Positions 58,301 to 64,000 of a stretch of DNA of 64,000 nt are shown piece by piece. The notes below the pieces were generated by a model. It was not told the origin of the DNA and ran no database searches. It saw nothing but the letters and a program-made list of their open reading frames with translations. Source of the DNA: Pyrenophora tritici-repentis (Eukaryota > Ascomycota > Dothideomycetes > Pleosporales > Pleosporaceae); the NCBI RefSeq assembly GCF_003171515.1, contig NC_089390.1:2728001-2792000 (forward strand), written 5' to 3'. The translations under genes and the position numbers were made by a program. The stretch's first letter is position 1. Each line of letters opens with the position of its first letter.

Positions 58301-61300
58301 ACGCGCTGGCATAGTTTGCGTATCGGATTGTGGACTTTGAACATGAACAGAGAGACGTTGTAGTTGGGATGGTTTCGAAGATACTCTCGTTGAGCCTTTT
58401 TTCGTCTTTCCGTAGCTGAAACAACCTCTTTCGCCATTCTTCGGGGATCCAGGTCCTCATACGCACGGCCGAAATCCAAGGGAGCGTAAAAGGGGTTTGG
58501 TTCCCGGTGGACGATCCGGCGCAAGAATCGTTGCCACCAAGTGGACATGAGGCCAGATCCTACTACGGTCTTCGCCGGATGAATGCCCGGTCGAGGATCA
58601 TCTTCTGCTGGACCGTGATTGCCATTGCCCTCATCGAGGAAGTCACGGACAACCGCGTCTTTGAGTAGCATTTCGGTGGCGGCATGGCCATAGTCTAGTG
58701 GATCTCTACGACGCGCTTGTCCGAGTTTAAAGATAGACGACAGAGATAGGTTGCCAGTGGACGATGTCAGGCCATCTTCCTTTTGCTGAAGAAACGCTTT
58801 GACTTGTTGTAGACGCTTCTCATCTTCGGAAACATCAAAGTTCTCCTGGATGACGGCAATAAACATGTTCAAGACAATGACTACAAAGGTATTAGTCTGT
58901 GATGACAAATCAGAAGTAGACTATCAATATTGCGACTTACGATTAGCAAAGATGAACCACATGACGCAGAAAGATGCTCCTATCCAGGCTGTGCCGAACT
59001 CCTTCTGCGCACTAGTAACACTGTATAGGATAGTAGTCCAGTTCTCGCTGGAAAAGATTTGGTACATTCCCAAGAAGGAGTTGTAGATGTTGAAAAAGGG
59101 CACACGTGTGTCCTCCCCATCATTTTGCTCTGGAATTTCTCCTCGGAAGAGCTGTGAAGCAAAGATGGAAGCCAGGAAAGTTAACAAAAACACAAAGAGA
59201 ATCAGGTTCAGTAGACCGCCTGCATTGCCGAAGACTATCATCTTGATATTTGTTAGTTCAGATGGTCCAAATAGCGGCGAACAGCACTTACAATAAGGTC
59301 TCGCGTCATCGGAACAGCCAGCACAACACGGTAAACCCGAATGATCTGGAAGATGGACAACCAAGCGTACGCTTTTCCATTGTGTGCCTCTTTGATAGCC
59401 GGGATTTGTATGATGGCAGTGATGATGGCAAGCGCAAGGTCGGTAACGTTGCGCTTGCTCCTGAAGAAGTGTCTCCAATCAACAATGAGCCGTATGATGA
59501 TCTCCACGAACAGTATGAGAGTAACGATGCTTTCTGCCGAGTTGATGAAAAATTGACGGAAATCGCTCATGTTCGAGCTTCTCATCATCTGAGAAACGAG
59601 CCCAAAAGATATCACAGACACCCATAGCCACAACGTCTTGTCATACCAGCGTTTAAGACTGCTCACGCGTTGTTTTTCTCCGCTGTCCTCTGTGTCTTCC
59701 TCCTTGATCTCTTCTCCGGTAAATGCACTTGTCTTGCTCTCTTCGCGGATGATTTGAAAAGAGGAAGTGATGACCGCGATTAGTAGAGATATGAGCCACA
59801 AACTCAAGACCAGTATCCCTACAATGAAGAAAATGGAGCTGACGAGGTAGTCGGTGTCCGCCACGGTGTAAAGCAAGCTAGACCAGGTGTTGGATGACAT
59901 GATGACAAAAACCAGCTCAAGGGACTGGAGAATGTTATCAAAGCTTTGCGTATCGTTGTTCGGGTTGGTGCTTTCAACGCACTCCGAACCCTTTGGGCAC
60001 AGAAAGCCTTTGCCCTCCGGTGGACCTGCAGGCATGCCTGGAGCAGGTATGTAACCTGTTGGATGGATGCCGTCGATGTTGAGTAGGTGGCCACCACAAA
60101 ACTGATCGGCGTTGTTGAAGTCTTCATTCCCATTGGGATCTCTCCATACGCAGGTTCTCCTAAGACTCGACTTGAAGCTCTGGACACCGACGATGGAAAA
60201 AAGAAGCCAGAAGAAGCCAATGAGAAATGCGACATTAACCAGCAAAGGCGCAGCTTTCTTTAGACTCCGAAGAATGACCTAGGAGAGCGTCAGTATGTAG
60301 CTATGCGGGGGAGAATCTGGACTCACGGAGGTACCACTGGTGAGATTTAAAAGACGGATGATTCGCAGACAGCTCAGCATCTCGAAAACGAGAATGACGC
60401 GGCTATTCTGCGCATCTCGCATACCCAAAAGAAAAGCGACCCAGTATGAGACCACGGCAACGAAATCAGTCCGATTGAAGGAATGCCTGAGATAGGCTCT
60501 ATGTGCCAAGCGAGCCCGCTGCAGTTGCCGTGGATCGTTTGTGGTGAAATCTGGATTCATCTGTGCGGTGGTCAAGGTTCGCATTACCGATGGCTGTTGT
60601 TGAATTGGGTCAGTGTTGCTACCGCTTTTTCTTTGTGAAGGTTGTCGCTGCAGACCGCCAAACAGCTGGTTTGCTTTGCTCTTGAGCGCTTCCCGTAGGC
60701 CCACTTGTCGATTGATAGTGCTGTATTCGACTGGATTGATGATGAAGCCAGAGACGATAATACGAACAATGACCTCCAACGTATAGATGGTGAAAAGACC
60801 TAGCAGAGCGTAGTCAATGGCACTGAATGTATCGATTGTCTTGCTCCGTCTGGGATCGTACGGGGCTGTTGTACGCGCATCAACCGCTAGGAGTACCGTT
60901 TGGATGATGATTAGCATGAGAAGAAAGGGCTCGGTGACTGGATGTACGAGGAGGTCGCAGAGTTTGATTCTCAGCTTGCTATCGGCAGGAAAGATGCCCA
61001 GACTTTTGCCTCGCAAGGGATTTGGCGGGCGCTGCCATAGTGCGCTTGGCCTGTTCTGATAAACCACAGGCGAGGGCGGCTTCTCGGTTGGTGTGGATGG
61101 AGCAGGCGAAGTAGGGCCATCGGCGGCATATTCCGGAAGTGATGGAAAGGCAGGTGGTGCGGTTAGACGTGCGTGGTGTACAGTCGACTTTCTTCGAATA
61201 GTTCTCTCGGCAACTTGGGAATCGTTACTGACGTTGACGACACGCTGTGATATGTTCCGCATAATGGTCCCAGCTCGATGTAGAGGCGATTCGAACTGGC

Positions 61301-62042
61301 CAGGTGACAAAGATCGGTTCCTTCCTCTAGAGTCTCGCAGGTTGCCAGTCGCAGCCTCAACCTGGCCAATATCGTCGCCAAGGCGTGCTCCTGATGAGGC
61401 ATGACCCGGACTGAGAAAGCGCACACTCTGGAAGCTCGATCGGTCTTGCTGCTCGACCGGGGTGGAAGGAGCTGTAGCCCCGCTCATGGGCTGGAGGTGT
61501 TGCGGATCTGTCAGGCGGGCGGTATCGTCGTAGGTGGGAGAGAAGTAACCGTGGTCTTCCGAGGTTGCTCTGTCAGCATAGGGCTCAAGAGGGTGTTCGT
61601 GTCCATGCTCGTATGGGATGTAGGATAAATGTGACGAGGCCTGGGTTGCTATCGGTGGTGATGTCTCGCCCTGGAAATCCATGCTCATGCCAAAGCCTAT
61701 GGCCGCCTGGAATGCGCCTGCATCCAAAGGCGAACCCGCATCCTCTTCCACGCTCCGTATGCCACTGCCCACCGGGGGAACATTGGTGTTTATCTGCGGG
61801 GGGTGCGCATGTCGCGTGGGGCTGGGCGACACCTCTGCAATGGGAGAGTACTGCGAGTCTCGAAAGTGTCCTCCTGTCGCCATGGCGCCCGTCTGTCTAA
61901 GCAGGTTGCGGCCGCGGTTACTGAGGGTCCGCCTGTGCTGCGGCGCATCCGGGTCGCTTTCGTCTGGTGGGCGATTGAGATCTTGCAGAGGTATTGACTG
62001 GTGGCTCTGGCTCCGGCCATGATTGGCATCTTGGTAGGACAT
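55344..62042 (-). CDS. CCH1: Voltage-gated-type calcium channel alpha subunit CCH1
   Basis: CCH1 pairs with MID1 to form the high-affinity calcium influx system of the fungal plasma membrane. Six exons, 62042-60327, 60278-59292, 59241-58941, 58880-57144, 57096-55998 and 55947-55344, encode 2147 residues. Four six-helix domains are recognisable. The pore loops read VIMSSNTWSSLLYT (I), QIFSSENWTTILYS (II), QIVSQEGWTDCMWS (III) and FTMSGGEGWNQFME (IV), giving filter residues N/E/E/E. After domain IV comes an EF-hand-like FKQAWAEFDPNGSGYISRDV. The N-terminal 280 residues and the C-terminal 130 are disordered, Ser/Pro-rich. Arg-rich S4 helices appear as QIIRVYRVVL and ALRALRLLNIS. The start MSYQDANHGRS fits because no better ATG lies upstream. 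Confidence 0.96.
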
Positions 62043-63315
62043 CGGGGCGTCCTGGGTGCGAGTGCGGCGCTCAACTCGGCATCAACCCCAACTATTCGTT
62101 ATCGCGCGTACATGCAAGATGGAGATCAAAAGAAGCGAGTGTCGGTGTCGGAGCGGGCAAATGCGAGACCAAAGGCGGTAGCGGGATATGTACGCTCAGC
62201 GCAGGAATCAAAGGACGCGTGTCGAGTATTTAGGAAAGCGATGGTGAATGAACAAGTGAAGAAGAGCGGGACGGCCTTGGATGCGCACACCCACAGTCCT
62301 CAGAAAGCCACATTAAACCGGGGTCAGCCCCGGTCAGCGACGAGAAGAGGGCACACGAAGACGGTTAGGCTAGGGCTGAACTCCGCAGACGTCCAGGAAC
62401 CGCTTGAATTATATTTAGTTGCATGTCGTGCATGTACTATCGAACTAGCTACTACAAGCCCACGACAAACATCTTTGGGCTGCCATGTACACGACTGGCA
62501 TTGCACGTCAGTCGCGTCCATGTCGATGATACAGGACCCAAGAAACTAAAACAGTGAGCTATACGAGATCCGAAACGAAGCTGACAGCTTACTACGCAAT
62601 CTGCGAGAGCCCCTTGCGCCACACGAGCCACTCATGCCACTTCTACTGAGCCACAGTGTGGAGAGGTGTGGCGCGTGCGTCCTTGCGCTTGCGTGGCTTG
62701 AGGCTTGAGGCTTGAGGCTTGCAGTTGCGCGGCGGACATGTCCGAAAACGAACATGGTTTGCTCACTGTGTATCTTCACAACCGATTTTATTCACGCATG
62801 CCATATACTCGTCCAGGTACTGACTGTGGCATGTGTGTAAATTGGGCTCCATCCACCTGCTCTGGAGTTTTGTTTTTGTTTCATGCTGCGAGTCCATCGC
62901 TTGGTAGACGTGCACATGTCCAGCAAACGTCGTCGCTGGAAGCCACCCCATCCTCATGGCGATGCTTTTACGAGCAGAATATATAGCAATACATGCAATA
63001 AGCAAGTCCAAGCATTTACAACGTGCCTCTACTAGTAGCTTGTGGACCCCTTTCAAGATTGGACTTGCATTGTGCAGGTGTAGACTTACCCCTTTAGGCC
63101 ATCCCAGATATCCGCGGGAGAGCCACAATTTGGACGCGACATATGAACCTCACTACTCACATTCAACACATCACCGCCTCGCCCATAATCCAACCCGTGA
63201 CCACGACCTTCCGTATCACTATCTCAATACACACATAATATCCCCACACGTCGACGCTGGCCCTTGGAGACCGCATCTCCCTCACACGCGTCGCCGCACG
63301 CGAGGCATCGCAGCC
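62043..63315. promoter_or_regulatory. Divergent promoter region (CCH1 / chromatin-type protein)
   Basis: About 1.3 kb between divergent starts. It contains a short tandem of GGCTTGA units at 62695-62720. The plus-strand open frame 62001-62549 overlaps the CCH1 5' end and has no domain, so it is treated as chance. Confidence 0.4.
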
Positions 63316-64000
63316 ATGCCGTCTCGGAAGCGCGCCGCGGATGAAATGGAGACGGAGGTAGCCGTCGAGGAGCCAAGCACACTACAGAGGCTGCGCAATA
63401 TGTGGGAGTTTGCGAACCTTGCCCAGTACATCAGCCTGTTCGGCGATGCTGTGAAGATCGACAAGGACCTTGACATCGAGGTATGTGCAGGTTGCGCCGA
63501 GCGTCACAAGACGCGCAATACACACTCTAGATGCAACCTCAACTCACCCATATCTAGGAGTTGGAGTCCGAATGCCTCAAGCCCCAGCCGTCAGAGAAAC
63601 TGGCGCAGATTGGCCTAGCGCTGCTGAAGCATGTGTCGTCACACAAAGGCTTGACGTGAGTCTTCGCAATTGCGCATGTCGCATACATACTAATGTTATT
63701 TTAGGCTCGAGATATTCGATGAATACACCCGCCGCCAGTATGTTGCGAAAGCGCCTGCTCGGAACCCCTTCGGGACCGAAGAGGAGCCCGCCAAATTCTA
63801 CGACCTCGACGTCTTTACCAAGATACGAGTACTACAACAGCTGTCCGTATGGACGTTGAACAACCCAAACTCCATCAGGGAGAGGATGGCGGCAACAGAC
63901 AGCGAGCAGACGCTTTGGGTGAGTAGCGTGTAGAATAATCACGGGCAATAGCTGACAGTGTACTGTAGCGCATGGAGCCTACAGGCTGGGATTCACAGGA
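63316..64000 (+). CDS. DDT/WHIM-like chromatin protein, N-terminal part, cut by window edge
   Basis: Exons 63316-63480, 63558-63655, 63705-63918 and 63969 to beyond 64000 join in frame. The start is MPSRKRAADEMETEVAVEEP. It continues LRNMWEFANLAQYISLFGDA-VKIDKDLDIE, ELESECLKPQPSEKLAQIGL-ALLKHVSSHKGLTLEIFDEY and TRRQYVAKAPARNPFGTEEE. Then come DVFTKIRVLQQLSVWTLNNP and RMEPTGWDSQ. This order resembles the DDT-type N-terminus followed by a W-x-x-EP-x-GWD motif in fungal PHD-finger chromatin proteins related to RSF1-like remodelling subunits. The PHD finger, if any, lies outside the window. Confidence 0.75.

Noticed and set aside
62001..62549. 182-codon plus-strand open frame
   Set aside because: Its first part is antisense to the first exon of CCH1 and the remainder lacks any recognisable feature.

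Overview
This 64 kb window is nuclear DNA of a filamentous ascomycete (Pezizomycotina). Genes are dense and spliced, with introns mostly about 45-70 nt carrying GT...AG ends. The content fits this group: a HET-domain gene, Zn2Cys6 regulators, fungal-type CCH1, TIM54 and SGT2, and a transposon relic decayed in the manner of repeat-induced point mutation (RIP). The overall style suggests Dothideomycetes/Pleosporales, but that is inference, not proof. For every spliced housekeeping gene I worked out exon junctions by eye and the summed exon lengths are divisible by three.

Layout. (1) 1-6.4 kb: a HET-domain gene running off the left edge (-), TMA20/MCT-1 (+), the co-chaperone SGT2 (-) and TIM54 (-). 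(2) 6.4-19.9 kb: a transposon-rich island. It holds a solo LTR with a perfect 5-bp target duplication (6977-7192), a RIP-like pogo-type transposase relic (7562-8175), a Tc1/mariner element with perfect 28-bp terminal repeats and one frameshift (12787-14251), a second solo LTR with a perfect 5-bp duplication (14552-14786) and an open 892-codon hAT transposase (15375-18053). Two ordinary-looking genes sit between these: an unknown 375-aa protein and a small zinc-cluster protein. (3) 19.9-35 kb: DNA ligase I, a Cid2/MIX23-family protein, ribosomal protein uL1, CCR4-NOT subunit CAF40, a KIN1-type kinase and a GPATCH1-type splicing protein. (4) 35-52 kb: an omega-like glutathione transferase with two compensating frameshifts, an unknown His-Ala-repeat protein, eIF3h, an RNase H protein, an unknown protein with an HExxH metal-site motif, an unknown 605-aa protein, a Zn2Cys6 transcription factor whose zinc cluster appears to be assembled through a 4-nt microexon, a small presequence-bearing protein and CEF1/CDC5. 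(5) 52-64 kb: a small unknown protein, a repeat-bearing intergenic stretch, the 2147-aa calcium channel CCH1 and the start of a chromatin-type protein cut by the right edge.

The genes do not form a cluster with one job. Several serve core gene expression (translation: TMA20, eIF3h, uL1; splicing: CEF1, GPATCH1-like; mRNA decay: CAF40). The parts most likely to repay attention are the transposon island, where decayed and nearly pristine elements lie side by side, the microexon in the zinc-cluster gene, the GST with compensating indels, and the HExxH protein. I did not find a clearly new multi-gene system.
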